Source of the DNA: Pelagibacteraceae bacterium
GTDB lineage: Bacteria; Pseudomonadota; Alphaproteobacteria; HIMB59; GCA-002718135
DNA length: 64,000 bases
Direction of reading: 5' to 3'
Assembly: GCA_002718135.1 (NCBI GenBank)
Contig: PBDN01000003.1
Location: forward strand, 20,304-84,303
Shown here: piece after piece, positions 46,215-55,546 of the stretch
Position numbering within the stretch: the stretch's first letter is position 1
Layout: every line of letters starts with the position of its first letter
Position numbers and translations under genes: made by a program
Notes under the pieces: generated by a model
Databases searched by the model: none
Seen by the model: the letters and a program-made list of their open reading frames with translations, nothing else
Told to the model about the DNA's origin: nothing

Positions 46215-48107
46215 ATGTGCGGAATTACTGTAATAGTTAAAAATTCTAATTATTCCTTATCTCCAAAAAAAGTTTTGGAAATAAATAATAGTGTAAGTCA
46301 CAGGGGGCCAGATGCATTTGGATCAAAGTTTTTTGTAAAAAAAGGATCAGGGAATTATGAAATATTTAATCAGGATGGAAGTAATTGGAATATAGCTTTT
46401 TGCCACAGGAGACTATCCATAATTGATTTATCTAAGGCAGGTAACCAGCCAATGAGCTATGATACAGGAAACTATTGGATAACGTATAATGGTGAAATTT
46501 ATAATTATGTTGAAATAAGAAATATACTCATAAAAAAGGGCTACAAGTTTCAATCAACCAGTGATACGGAGGTGATTCTTGCTTCATACGTTGAATGGGG
46601 GCCTGATTGTTTTAAAATGTTCAATGGTATGTGGAGTATTGTGATATTTGATTCCAAAGTTAATCAAATAGTCGTATCAAGAGATAGATTAGGAATTAAA
46701 CCACTGTATATTTGGAGCCAAAGCAATAAGCTATTATTACTATGCTCAGAAATTAAACAAATTATGAAATTGGATAATTTTAGACCTAGGCTAAATAAAA
46801 ATATAGCAAAAGCTTATATTGACAGTGGGTATGAAAAAAATAATTCATCTTTTTATGATGATATAAATCAAATTGATCCGGGTACTTGGTTAGTTATTGA
46901 TAGTAAAAATTTAAATATTATCAAAAAACAATCATTTTGGGATCCAAGTACCGTGAAAACCCAAAAAATGAGTAAATCAGAATCTGGATTACAATTTCAG
47001 AAAGAGTTTTTTAAAAGTGTTGAAGTATCAATGAGAAGCGATGTCCCAATCGGCTGTCAATTAAGTGGTGGTTTAGATTCAAGTTCTATTTTATTTGCAA
47101 TGGATCATTTTAATTCAAAAGCAAGCAGAATAAATACATTTAGCTCAATATATCCAAACTACAAGTATAATGAATCTCATTATATTGATGCTGTTTTGGA
47201 AAAAATAGATACCGAAAAAATATTCTCTAAACCAAACTCGACTGATTTCACAAGAGATTTTGATAATTTTGTACATGCTAATGATGAGCCAGTTGGTAGT
47301 TTTGCTCAATATTCCAATTATTGTCTAGCTAGGGAAATAAATAAAAAAAACATAAAAGTAGTTTTTAATGGTCAGGGAGCAGATGAAATTTTTGGTGGCT
47401 ATTGGCAATTGTATTATGGATACATTTACGGTAGAATTAAATTATTTGATTTAAGGCCTATTTTTTCTCATTTCATCTCTAGCTTATTTAAAGGTGGAAA
47501 TAACGAACTCTTGAAACAATTATTTTTCATTTTACGAAAATTAAAAAATAAAAATAAAGCAAATAGATTAACATATATTGGCAACACAGATCTTGATTTC
47601 CAAAACCAGAGTAAAATGGATAAATACTTTCAAATGAATCCAAATGAAAAAAGGATTTTTAACATTAGAGAATTTATTTTGCCCAGATTATTAAAATGGG
47701 ATGATCGAAATTTGATGGCTTTCTCTGTTGAAGGTCGGTATCCATTTTTAGATCATAATCTGATTGAGTTATGCTTATCATTTCCTGAAGAAAATATGTA
47801 TAACAAAGGTTGGACTAAATACCCTCTCAGGTTGGGAATGAATCAATATTTACCTCGAAAGATAATAAAAAGGAAGACTAAATGGGCCTTTGAGGTACCA
47901 AAAGAAAAATGGCTAAGAAATGATATGAGAGATGATTTAATTAAATGGTTAAATCAGGATAATGCTATCTATGATTTTATTGATCGAAAGGATATATACA
48001 GAATCTTTAATGATTTTCTTAACTATAAAAATGATGATGTACATCTGGTTTTTCGGCTCTATAATTTTGATAAATGGATGGCCATTAATAACATAGCTAT
48101 CGATTAA
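46215..48107 (+). CDS. asnB: Class-B asparagine-synthetase-like amidotransferase 3
   Basis: This 630-residue protein begins MCGITV with Cys2 in place. The glutaminase domain carries an insertion (about residues 38-56, SKFFVKKGSGNYEIFNQDG) absent from the other two copies. The ATP loop is LSGGLDSSS near residue 285 and NGQGADEIFGGY follows near residue 385. The copies are diverged from each other rather than recent duplicates, so they probably have different acceptors. It lies 34 bases after the methyltransferase and 13 bases before the toroid-type gene. Confidence 0.9.
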   Translation: MCGITVIVKNSNYSLSPKKVLEINNSVSHRGPDAFGSKFFVKKGSGNYEIFNQDGSNWNIAFCHRRLSIIDLSKAGNQPMSYDTGNYWITYNGEIYNYVEIRNILIKKGYKFQSTSDTEVILASYVEWGPDCFKMFNGMWSIVIFDSKVNQIVVSRDRLGIKPLYIWSQSNKLLLLCSEIKQIMKLDNFRPRLNKNIAKAYIDSGYEKNNSSFYDDINQIDPGTWLVIDSKNLNIIKKQSFWDPSTVKTQKMSKSESGLQFQKEFFKSVEVSMRSDVPIGCQLSGGLDSSSILFAMDHFNSKASRINTFSSIYPNYKYNESHYIDAVLEKIDTEKIFSKPNSTDFTRDFDNFVHANDEPVGSFAQYSNYCLAREINKKNIKVVFNGQGADEIFGGYWQLYYGYIYGRIKLFDLRPIFSHFISSLFKGGNNELLKQLFFILRKLKNKNKANRLTYIGNTDLDFQNQSKMDKYFQMNPNEKRIFNIREFILPRLLKWDDRNLMAFSVEGRYPFLDHNLIELCLSFPEENMYNKGWTKYPLRLGMNQYLPRKIIKRKTKWAFEVPKEKWLRNDMRDDLIKWLNQDNAIYDFIDRKDIYRIFNDFLNYKNDDVHLVFRLYNFDKWMAINNIAID

Positions 48108-48120
48108 TGTGAGAGATGAA

Positions 48121-49263
48121 ATGAATTCTAATCAATTAGATCATAACATTTCTTTTGAAAGCTCAATAGATTGGCTATTAGATAGTTTTAAAATAAATGA
48201 AGGGGCTGGTAGTTCAGGTTGGGAATCTCGTTATTTTCATCCTCTTAGAGGGTGGTCTCTTCCTTATCCAGAAACTACTGGTTATATTCTTGTCACACTA
48301 TATGATTTATTAAATAAAGAAAAATATCGAAATGATGAAATAAAATCTTATATAAACTCATCAATTTCATGGCTCCTTGGATTGCAATTAGACTCAGGAG
48401 CGTTTCCAGGGGGTCATGGTAGGTATAAAGATGATTTCCGCTTGAATAGTATTGACTATATTTTTAGGAGAAAAAGAAATTCTATTCCGTCTTTATTTAA
48501 CACTGGTCAAATTCTCAGGGGGTTAGTGCGTGCATTTAAAGAAAATCAATCGAAGAATATTTTTTTAGCAATTGAAAGAGCAGTTAAATTTTTAGGTGAT
48601 TCAATTAATGAAGATGGCTCTTGGAAAAAAGATGCATACGCAGGTGAATTTTCACCTGCATACTTTTCATACATTGCAAAACCACTAATTGATGCAAGTA
48701 AGATAATAAATGAGAAAAAGTATATAAGAAGCTCAATGAAATCATTAAATAAAATTATTCTGAGTTCAAATAATTTAGATTTATTTATACAGTCGATGAG
48801 TTTTCCCGGAGATAAAATTATTCATACTCACACCCTTTGTTATACACTTCATGGTATTCTTGAATGCTATAACTATTTAGATGAAAAAATGATTAACAAA
48901 AGTTTGGATTTATCTAAAAAAATAATTGATGATATTTTAAAATATTATGATGAAAAACAATTTGTCCCAGGAGGAATTCACAATGATTTAAAGCCAGACT
49001 GGACATATTCATGTTTGACGGGAAATTGTCAATTAGGATTAATATTAATTGAATTAGATGAAATAACTGGACAAAATTCTTATATTAGCTATGCAAAAGC
49101 GATGATTGATTATACAGTCAAACATCAGGCTAGCAATGGTTCAATTCCTGGTAGTTACCCTATTTATGGTAAATACATGAGCTTTAGGAGGCCAAATTGG
49201 GCTATAAAATATTTTATTGATTTATTTTTAATGATTAAACGAAATGAGGGCAATAGAACTTGA
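48121..49263 (+). CDS. Alpha/alpha-toroid protein of polysaccharide locus
   Basis: This roughly 380-residue cytoplasmic protein shows repeats of helical hairpins with aromatic-rich turns: LPYPETTGYIL (about 52-62), LGLQLDSGAFPGG, SLFNTGQILRGLVRAF and NEDGSWKKDAY. This is the pattern of an alpha/alpha barrel as in terpene cyclases, glycoside hydrolases and uronyl C5-epimerases. It lacks the DxDD motif of squalene-type cyclases. VpsJ-type proteins in polysaccharide loci look similar. I infer a carbohydrate-binding or epimerase/lyase-like role without evidence for the reaction. ATG 48121 was chosen; GTG 48109 is the alternative. Its stop overlaps the next gene (TTGA). Confidence 0.65.
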   Translation: MNSNQLDHNISFESSIDWLLDSFKINEGAGSSGWESRYFHPLRGWSLPYPETTGYILVTLYDLLNKEKYRNDEIKSYINSSISWLLGLQLDSGAFPGGHGRYKDDFRLNSIDYIFRRKRNSIPSLFNTGQILRGLVRAFKENQSKNIFLAIERAVKFLGDSINEDGSWKKDAYAGEFSPAYFSYIAKPLIDASKIINEKKYIRSSMKSLNKIILSSNNLDLFIQSMSFPGDKIIHTHTLCYTLHGILECYNYLDEKMINKSLDLSKKIIDDILKYYDEKQFVPGGIHNDLKPDWTYSCLTGNCQLGLILIELDEITGQNSYISYAKAMIDYTVKHQASNGSIPGSYPIYGKYMSFRRPNWAIKYFIDLFLMIKRNEGNRT

Positions 49264-49946
49264 AATTACTTATTGCAGGCGCTAGTGGTGGTGTTGGATC
49301 TCAACTAGTAAAAGCGTTTGAAAGTTCGAATAACGAACTTGTACTGACATATAATTCAAATAATTCTTTTGACGATAATCAAAGGATGAAACATCAAATA
49401 ATTAAATGTGACTTTTCAAATGAAGATGATGTAATTAATCTTTATAGCCAAGTAGAAAGTTTAGATATTGTTATAAACACTTTTGGATATAATAAAAATA
49501 AATTAATAAAAAATATGAAGTTAGATGAATGGAATTCTGTGATTAATTTTAATCTAACAGCCACTTTCTTATCCTGTAAATACGCTCAAAATAAAATAAG
49601 AAATCATGGACATATTATAAATATATCTAGTGTGCTGGGAAGAATAGGTTCTATTGGGGCAGCAAATTATGCAGCAGCAAAAGGCGGTGTGGAAGCTTTT
49701 ACAAAATCTTTTGCACTTGAGTGTTTATTAAAAAATAATGTGTATGTTAATTGCATTGCACTTGGCTATTTTAGAATAGGAATGGGTGAAAAGTTGGATG
49801 AAAAAATAATTAAGGATGTAAAAAACAGGATACCGTTAAATAGTTTTGGAGACCCTGAAGAAATTTCTAATCTTGTCAAATATATCATATCATCGAGGTA
49901 TTTAGTTGGGCAAATAATTCACTTGAATGGAGGCTTGTTTTTATAA
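49260..49946 (+). CDS. Short-chain dehydrogenase/reductase
   Basis: This 228-residue classical SDR of FabG size has the cofactor loop GASGGVGS (residues 7-14), NTFGYNKN in place of NNAG, and the catalytic Ser123/124, Tyr137 and Lys141 in GAANYAAAKGG. It would reduce or oxidise a sugar or acyl ketone with NAD(P)H. It begins at TTG, overlapping the toroid gene stop by 4 bases, so the two are coupled and may act in sequence. With FabH nearby, a 3-ketoacyl reductase role is also conceivable. Confidence 0.87.
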   Translation: MKLLIAGASGGVGSQLVKAFESSNNELVLTYNSNNSFDDNQRMKHQIIKCDFSNEDDVINLYSQVESLDIVINTFGYNKNKLIKNMKLDEWNSVINFNLTATFLSCKYAQNKIRNHGHIINISSVLGRIGSIGAANYAAAKGGVEAFTKSFALECLLKNNVYVNCIALGYFRIGMGEKLDEKIIKDVKNRIPLNSFGDPEEISNLVKYIISSRYLVGQIIHLNGGLFL

Positions 49947-49974
49947 ACTGCTGGATTGAGTGAAAATTAACTAA

Positions 49975-51183
49975 ATGAAAATAATAATATTAACGCAATA
50001 TTATTTACCTGAGATTGGAGCTCCACAAGCTAGATTGTCAGAACTAGCGAAACATTTTTCAAAATTAGGTAATGAAGTTACAATATTGACAGCAATGCCT
50101 AATTATCCAACTGGATATATTTTTGAAGGTTATGGTGGGCTTTCTATGACTGAAAAAATTGACAATATAAATATTATTAGATCTTTTATATTTCCATCAA
50201 AAAGTGTAAAAATTATTCCAAGATTAATGAATTATTTCTCTTTTGTGATAAGTTCAACTATAATTGGACTAATAAAGTTGTCGAGAGGAGGTCTTTTAAT
50301 AGTAGAAAGTCCACCATTATTATTGGGAATAAGTGGTTATCTATTAAAATTATTTAAAAACTATAAACTAATATTTAATGTTTCCGATTTATGGCCAGAT
50401 AGTGCTGTTCAATTAGGTATTTTGAAAAAGGGTAATATTTTAAATCTTAGTTTAAAGTTGGAGAAGTTTTGTTATAAAAAATCATGGTTGGTTACAGGTC
50501 AGAGTAGAGAAATTGTTTCAAATATAAAAAGTCGTTACCCTAAAATAGAAACATACAGATTTTCGAATGGTGTTAATACCGATATGTTTCATCCGAGAAA
50601 AAAAACATTAATCCTAGATCAATGGTCTAGCCGAAAACAAATAAAAATAATATATGCAGGACTTTTTGGTATCGCTCAAGGATTAGACCAAATTTTACTC
50701 AGTGCAAAAATATTAAAAGATGAAAATATCCAAATAATATTAATAGGTGATGGTCCTGAAAAAGATAATCTAGATGATCTAAAATCAAAGCTAGATTTAA
50801 AAAATATATCCTTTGTCGCTCCGCAGAAAAGAGATAAAATTCCTGAATTACTAGCCTCAGCAGATATTGGATTAGTATGTTTAAAAAAGCATATACCTGG
50901 AGCTGTTCCTTCAAAACTATACGAAGCTATGGCAAGTGGTTTACCAGTTATTATGATTGGTGAGGGCGAACCCTCAGAAATTGTATCAAAAAATAATTGT
51001 GGGATAAGCGTAAAACCAGGGGACCCAAATAAAATAGCGGATGCAATGAGAAAGCTGTCTAGTGATCCTAATTTAAGAAATGAAATGAGATCCAGCTCGC
51101 GTAAGGTTGCTGTCAGAGAGTTTAATAGAAGTACTATTTTAGAACAATTTTATGATTACCTTAAAAAAAAATCAGATTATTAG
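49975..51183 (+). CDS. GT4 family glycosyltransferase, WbuB-like
   Basis: This 402-residue GT-B transferase begins ILTQYYLPEIGAPQARL, the WbuB/FucNAc-transferase type N-terminus, followed by AMPNYPTGYIFEGYGG. The C-domain has YAGLFGIAQGLD near residue 222 and KLYEAMASGLP with the E-x7-E region near residue 315. A hydrophobic hairpin at about 85-125 suggests membrane contact, as in WbuB, which acts early on the lipid-linked N-acetylamino sugar. Its 3-prime end overlaps wecB by 32 bases. Confidence 0.9.
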   Translation: MKIIILTQYYLPEIGAPQARLSELAKHFSKLGNEVTILTAMPNYPTGYIFEGYGGLSMTEKIDNINIIRSFIFPSKSVKIIPRLMNYFSFVISSTIIGLIKLSRGGLLIVESPPLLLGISGYLLKLFKNYKLIFNVSDLWPDSAVQLGILKKGNILNLSLKLEKFCYKKSWLVTGQSREIVSNIKSRYPKIETYRFSNGVNTDMFHPRKKTLILDQWSSRKQIKIIYAGLFGIAQGLDQILLSAKILKDENIQIILIGDGPEKDNLDDLKSKLDLKNISFVAPQKRDKIPELLASADIGLVCLKKHIPGAVPSKLYEAMASGLPVIMIGEGEPSEIVSKNNCGISVKPGDPNKIADAMRKLSSDPNLRNEMRSSSRKVAVREFNRSTILEQFYDYLKKKSDY

Positions 51184-52252
51184 TGTAGTGGGCGCAAGAC
51201 CTAACTTTATGAAAATTGCGCCCATTATAAGACAATTTAATCTCTTAGGTATTGAGAATATATTAGTGCATACTGGTCAACATTATGATAAAAATATGTC
51301 AGATAGTTTCTTTTCTGATTTAAAACTGCCTAAACCAGATATCTCTATGGGTGTAGGTTCAGGCAGTCATGCAGTTCAAACAAGTAAAATTATGGTAGAG
51401 TTTGAAAAAATATGTAATCAGCTTACTCCAAGAGTTGTGATCGTAGCTGGTGATGTTAATTCTACATTAGCATGTGCACTAGTCGCTGTAAAATGCCATA
51501 TCCCATTGGCACATGTTGAGGCAGGGTTGAGATCAAATGATATGAAAATGCCTGAAGAAGTAAATAGAATTTTGACAGATAGAATATCTGACATATTATT
51601 TGTTACTGAAAAAAGTGCGGTTAAAAATTTAAAAAAAGAGGGTGTTTCTAAAGATAAAATTCATTTTGTTGGTAATTGTATGATCGATAGTCTCAAAATG
51701 GTTTTACCAAGTGCAATTAGTTCTAAGCCATGGGAAAAATACAATCTCCAACCACAAAATTTTTTAATTGTTACTCTACATAGACCATCAAATGTCGATA
51801 ATACCGAAAACTTAAAAAATATATTCAACCATTTAAATATTATATCTAAAAAGGTAAAAATTATTTTCCCTGTTCATCCAAGGACTAAGAGAAAAATTGA
51901 AAAATACCAGATAGTAATTCCAGAAAGTTTTCTTTTGGTTCCTCCTCTACCATATATAGAATTTATAGGTTTAATGGCAAAATCTTTAGCTGTAATTACT
52001 GATAGTGGTGGTATACAAGAGGAGACAACTTTTCTGGGTGTAAGATGTATAACTTTACGCCAGAATACGGAACGTCCTATAACGATCGAAAAAGGTACAA
52101 ATATTTTGATTGGAGATGATATTTTAAAACTAGAACAATCTGTTGATGAAATAATAAATAATAATAATACTAAACGAAAAATACCCAAGAAGTGGGATGG
52201 TTCCTCTTCCAAGAGAATCGTAAAAATTTTATTAGATTATCTTGAACAATAG
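51152..52252 (+). CDS. wecB: UDP-N-acetylglucosamine 2-epimerase (non-hydrolysing)
   Basis: This 366-residue protein has the WecB/MnaA hallmarks: VVGARPNFMKIAPI at the N-terminus, HTGQHYDKNMSDSFF, HVEAGLRSND near residue 122, VHPRTKRKIE, TDSGGIQEE near residue 280 and the RQNTERP loop. It converts UDP-GlcNAc to UDP-ManNAc, or acts on the 3-acetamido-uronate as WbpI does. With a WbpA-like dehydrogenase in the same locus, a ManNAcA-type acidic sugar is likely. Its ATG lies inside the preceding glycosyltransferase gene (32-base overlap). Confidence 0.95.
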   Translation: MITLKKNQIISVVGARPNFMKIAPIIRQFNLLGIENILVHTGQHYDKNMSDSFFSDLKLPKPDISMGVGSGSHAVQTSKIMVEFEKICNQLTPRVVIVAGDVNSTLACALVAVKCHIPLAHVEAGLRSNDMKMPEEVNRILTDRISDILFVTEKSAVKNLKKEGVSKDKIHFVGNCMIDSLKMVLPSAISSKPWEKYNLQPQNFLIVTLHRPSNVDNTENLKNIFNHLNIISKKVKIIFPVHPRTKRKIEKYQIVIPESFLLVPPLPYIEFIGLMAKSLAVITDSGGIQEETTFLGVRCITLRQNTERPITIEKGTNILIGDDILKLEQSVDEIINNNNTKRKIPKKWDGSSSKRIVKILLDYLEQ

Positions 52253-53618
52253 AATCTTAGTATTAATTTTTTTGCTTGGTATTCCAATTTTTTCGCAAGA
52301 AATACCAGTGGAGTTTGAATTATTTAAAAGAAATAATTTCCAAATAGATATAGGTAAATCATGGAAATATAATTCAACATTTGGATACAATAGATTTCAA
52401 AATTTTGAAAATGAATTGTTTAGTTCTGACACAAATTATATCTATTCTAGACTAGGGTTTAATAAGTTTGATAATGTAAATATTATTTATGGTTTTTCTC
52501 ACTTTACTTTTAATAAGTACTTATACACTTATTTGTATTCAAGGATTGTAAATTATCCAGATTTAGTTGATAGATATTCTGGTAAACCGAGAGATATTTC
52601 TAGATTTGGTTTCAGATCTGGAGAAATGGATTTAGGTGGAATAGGATTTCAAAATAATTGGATTACTTTACAATATGGGCGTGGTACTCAATCGTGGGGT
52701 GCAGGAAATGGAATTCAATTAGCGATTAGCCATAATTCCAATCCATATGATTATGGCTTGTTTAAGTTTGAAATAAATGATTTTAAATTTTGTTACTTTC
52801 ATGGATTTCTCGAAAATTATAATGAAAATAATAGATATCTTGTTGGCAAGGGAATTGAATGGAATAATAGAAACGATATATTATTATCCTTATCAGAATT
52901 AGTAATCTATTCAGGACATGGTAGGCCATTAGATATTTCATATTTAAATCCTATATCATCTCATCTAGAAATTGAACTAAATGATAGACAAAACCTGCTT
53001 GGAACTGAAAGCGGGAATGCTGTCTGGCAGTTTTCCTTGGATTATTTAATGCATTCAAAGATTAGGATATCTGGAAATTTTTTGATTGATGAATTCATTC
53101 TTGATAAAATTGAAAAAGAACAAGGAAAAATAAATGGAATAGCTTTTTCATTGAGGGGCTCGTATTTGATTAGTTACCCAAGATTTAAAATGTTAGCATA
53201 TTCTTCCTTCATTCATGTAGGTCCCCATACATTTAGGCATAATGGATATAATAATTTTGTAAATAGAAATTCGCCTCTAGGTTGGAAATGGGGTAGTGAT
53301 ACTGAAGAATTCAGGGTAGGCGTTGAATTATTTAAATTTAAAAAATTCAATTATGCATTTGTTGTGGGAAGAAGAAATTCTGGTCAAGGAAATATTTTAA
53401 GTACTCCGTACACTGCCTACGATAATTACGAAGGCGGAGCATTCCCTAGTGGGTTAGTTAATGAAGTAGACTTTATGGATTTTTCATTAAACTATTGGAT
53501 CTGGAAAAGACTCTCATTCTATAATAAAATTGTCATAGAGAAATCAAACCTTTATGGTAAAAACAATGCATTTAAATTTGGGTTTGATTTTTATTTTGAA
53601 ACATTAAATACTATCTAA
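52242..53618 (+). CDS. Wzi-like outer-membrane capsule assembly protein
   Basis: This 458-residue exported protein has a signal peptide (about 1-18, cleaved near FSQ). Alternating aromatic/polar strands follow through the rest: LQYGRGTQSWGAGNG, YLVGKGIEW, DISYLNPISSH, FHVGP-like turns and a final amphipathic strand. The layout fits the capsule-assembly Wzi family, an outer-membrane barrel that anchors surface polysaccharide. Detailed Wzi lectin residues were not verified. The start is TTG at 52242, overlapping wecB by 11 bases; the next Met codons would destroy the signal peptide. Confidence 0.65.
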   Translation: MNNRILVLIFLLGIPIFSQEIPVEFELFKRNNFQIDIGKSWKYNSTFGYNRFQNFENELFSSDTNYIYSRLGFNKFDNVNIIYGFSHFTFNKYLYTYLYSRIVNYPDLVDRYSGKPRDISRFGFRSGEMDLGGIGFQNNWITLQYGRGTQSWGAGNGIQLAISHNSNPYDYGLFKFEINDFKFCYFHGFLENYNENNRYLVGKGIEWNNRNDILLSLSELVIYSGHGRPLDISYLNPISSHLEIELNDRQNLLGTESGNAVWQFSLDYLMHSKIRISGNFLIDEFILDKIEKEQGKINGIAFSLRGSYLISYPRFKMLAYSSFIHVGPHTFRHNGYNNFVNRNSPLGWKWGSDTEEFRVGVELFKFKKFNYAFVVGRRNSGQGNILSTPYTAYDNYEGGAFPSGLVNEVDFMDFSLNYWIWKRLSFYNKIVIEKSNLYGKNNAFKFGFDFYFETLNTI

Positions 53619-53637
53619 TTTAAAAATACGATGAAAT

Positions 53638-54798
53638 ATGAACATTCCATTTCATAAACCAATAATACCCAATTCTCTCGATGAAATTTATTGTCAATCT
53701 ATTAAAGATGGCTGGTTAACCACGGGTCCAGAGGTAAAGAAATTTGAAAATAGAATTTCTGATTACAATGAAGCTGAATATACTATTGCTGTTAATTCAT
53801 GTACCGCAGGTTTACACTTAGTACTCGCTGCAAAACACTTTGGCGTTGGTGATAAATTTATCGTACCAACCTATACTTTCGCTGCATCAGTGGAAGTTGG
53901 CGAATACCTAGGTATGAGGCCAATTTTGGTTGACTGTGATAATGATTATAATATTGATTTAAATTATGTTGAAGATCTAGTAAGGAGTGACTCCAAAGTT
54001 AAAGCGATCATACCTGTTCACTTTGCAGGAAACCCTGTTGACATGAAAAGTGTTTTCAATATTGCAGATAAATACGGTTTATTTGTTTTAGAAGATGCTG
54101 CTCATGCTTTAGAAACAAGATCTAATTTTGGTAAAATAGGGAATACCATGCATGCAGCTGCTAATTCATACTATGCGAATAAAAATATAACAACTGGGGG
54201 AGAGGGTGGCTCGGTATCAACAAACGATAAAAAATTAGCAGATAGAGTGCGAAATCTATCTTTACATGGTATGTCGAAAGATGGTTGGAATAGATTCAAA
54301 ACCGGAGCAAAGTGGCAATATGATATTTCTAATTTAGGGTACAAATATAATATGACTGACTTATCTGCATCTTTTGGTATGTGGCAAATTGATAATATTG
54401 ATAAATGGCATAAAAAAAGAACTTTTTTAGCAGAAAAATATCAGAAACATCTATCAAATATAGAGGGGATAGTATGTCCAAAAATTAATGATATTGATGG
54501 AAAACATGCACACCATTTGTACATTATTAGATTGATACCAGAAAAGTGGAAGATAAAGAGAAATAAATTTATTGAACTATTAAATGAAAAGGGAATTGGG
54601 ACTTCTGTACATTATGTCCCCATCCACAAGCACAGTTATTATGTTAAAAAATATGGCTATGTTCCTGATGACTTCAAAAGAGCAAACGATTATTCAGAAA
54701 ATGTTATATCAATCCCTCTTTATCCGCTTTTAAAAAATGAAGAAATTAGATATATCATAGAATGTATAATGGAGTTATGGGAAGAATTTAAAGCATAA
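53638..54798 (+). CDS. DegT/DnrJ/EryC1-family sugar aminotransferase
   Basis: This 386-residue PLP enzyme starts IPFHKPIIP and has the family motifs WLTTGPEVKKFE, NSCTAGLHL near residue 55, DAAHALETR near residue 156 and the PLP lysine Lys182 in YANKNITTGGEGG. The family transaminates keto-sugar nucleotides such as PglE and WbpE substrates. It lies directly before a PglC-like initiating transferase and a PglF/WbpM-like 4,6-dehydratase, so the 4-keto-6-deoxy product of that dehydratase is the likely substrate, giving a UDP-4-amino-6-deoxy sugar. Confidence 0.93.
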   Translation: MNIPFHKPIIPNSLDEIYCQSIKDGWLTTGPEVKKFENRISDYNEAEYTIAVNSCTAGLHLVLAAKHFGVGDKFIVPTYTFAASVEVGEYLGMRPILVDCDNDYNIDLNYVEDLVRSDSKVKAIIPVHFAGNPVDMKSVFNIADKYGLFVLEDAAHALETRSNFGKIGNTMHAAANSYYANKNITTGGEGGSVSTNDKKLADRVRNLSLHGMSKDGWNRFKTGAKWQYDISNLGYKYNMTDLSASFGMWQIDNIDKWHKKRTFLAEKYQKHLSNIEGIVCPKINDIDGKHAHHLYIIRLIPEKWKIKRNKFIELLNEKGIGTSVHYVPIHKHSYYVKKYGYVPDDFKRANDYSENVISIPLYPLLKNEEIRYIIECIMELWEEFKA

Positions 54799-54805
54799 AC
54801 TATTA

Positions 54806-55456
54806 ATGGAATATTTTTCAAGGTTAATTGCTCTACTTTTATTACTTGCTTTATCTCCCGTGATATTTTTTATCACACTTTTTTGCATAATATTTCAAGG
54901 ATTTCCAATACTTTTTGTCCAAAAAAGAATTGGGTTTAATTATGAGGTTTTTAATATTTATAAATTCAGAACGATGGTTATTAATTCTGGGCAAATAATA
55001 ACAAGCCATCAAGATAATAGGATTACTTTGCTTGGTAGAGTCCTTAGGAAATTAAAAATTGATGAAATACCTCAGCTGATAAATATTATTAAAGGTGAAA
55101 TGAGATTTATCGGTCCTAGGCCAGAAGTTCCCGACTTTTTTGATGAATTCGAATTTAACTTTTTAATGGAAATCAAACCCGGCTTATCGGATTATTCTTC
55201 AATACTTTTTAGAAATGAATCACGAATTTTAAAAAAAATCGGAGGTGAAAACCCTTATTCAATATTACTACCAATAAAAATTGAGTTAGCTAAATATTAT
55301 GCCAGAAATAAAAGGTTTTTACTTGATTTGAAATTGGTGGTAGTTACTTTGATATCAATAGTTTTGCCTAATCTTTCATGGCGGATACTTACAATTATTT
55401 TTGAGGATGAATATCTTCCTAAAACAAAAAATTTTCTTAATGAATATCATTTTTGA
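54806..55456 (+). CDS. Initiating sugar-1-phosphate transferase (PglC-like)
   Basis: This 216-residue protein is the short form of the bacterial sugar transferase family. It has one membrane helix or re-entrant hairpin (about 8-32), then FVQKRIGFN and YKFRTMV, a catalytic Asp-Glu pair in KLKIDEIPQL near residue 92, and IGPRPEVPDF near residue 110. It moves a sugar-1-phosphate from a UDP-sugar to undecaprenyl phosphate and so starts the repeat unit. A further hydrophobic segment lies near residues 172-190. Gene order beside DegT and PglF homologues suggests a bacillosamine-type first sugar. Confidence 0.93.
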   Translation: MEYFSRLIALLLLLALSPVIFFITLFCIIFQGFPILFVQKRIGFNYEVFNIYKFRTMVINSGQIITSHQDNRITLLGRVLRKLKIDEIPQLINIIKGEMRFIGPRPEVPDFFDEFEFNFLMEIKPGLSDYSSILFRNESRILKKIGGENPYSILLPIKIELAKYYARNKRFLLDLKLVVVTLISIVLPNLSWRILTIIFEDEYLPKTKNFLNEYHF

Positions 55457-55546
55457 TTAGTGACCGCATAGAAAAATAATAATTTGTTTCTAACTTATCT
55501 TTATTAAAAAATATAATTAGATTATCATTCAAACAATTATTAAAAA

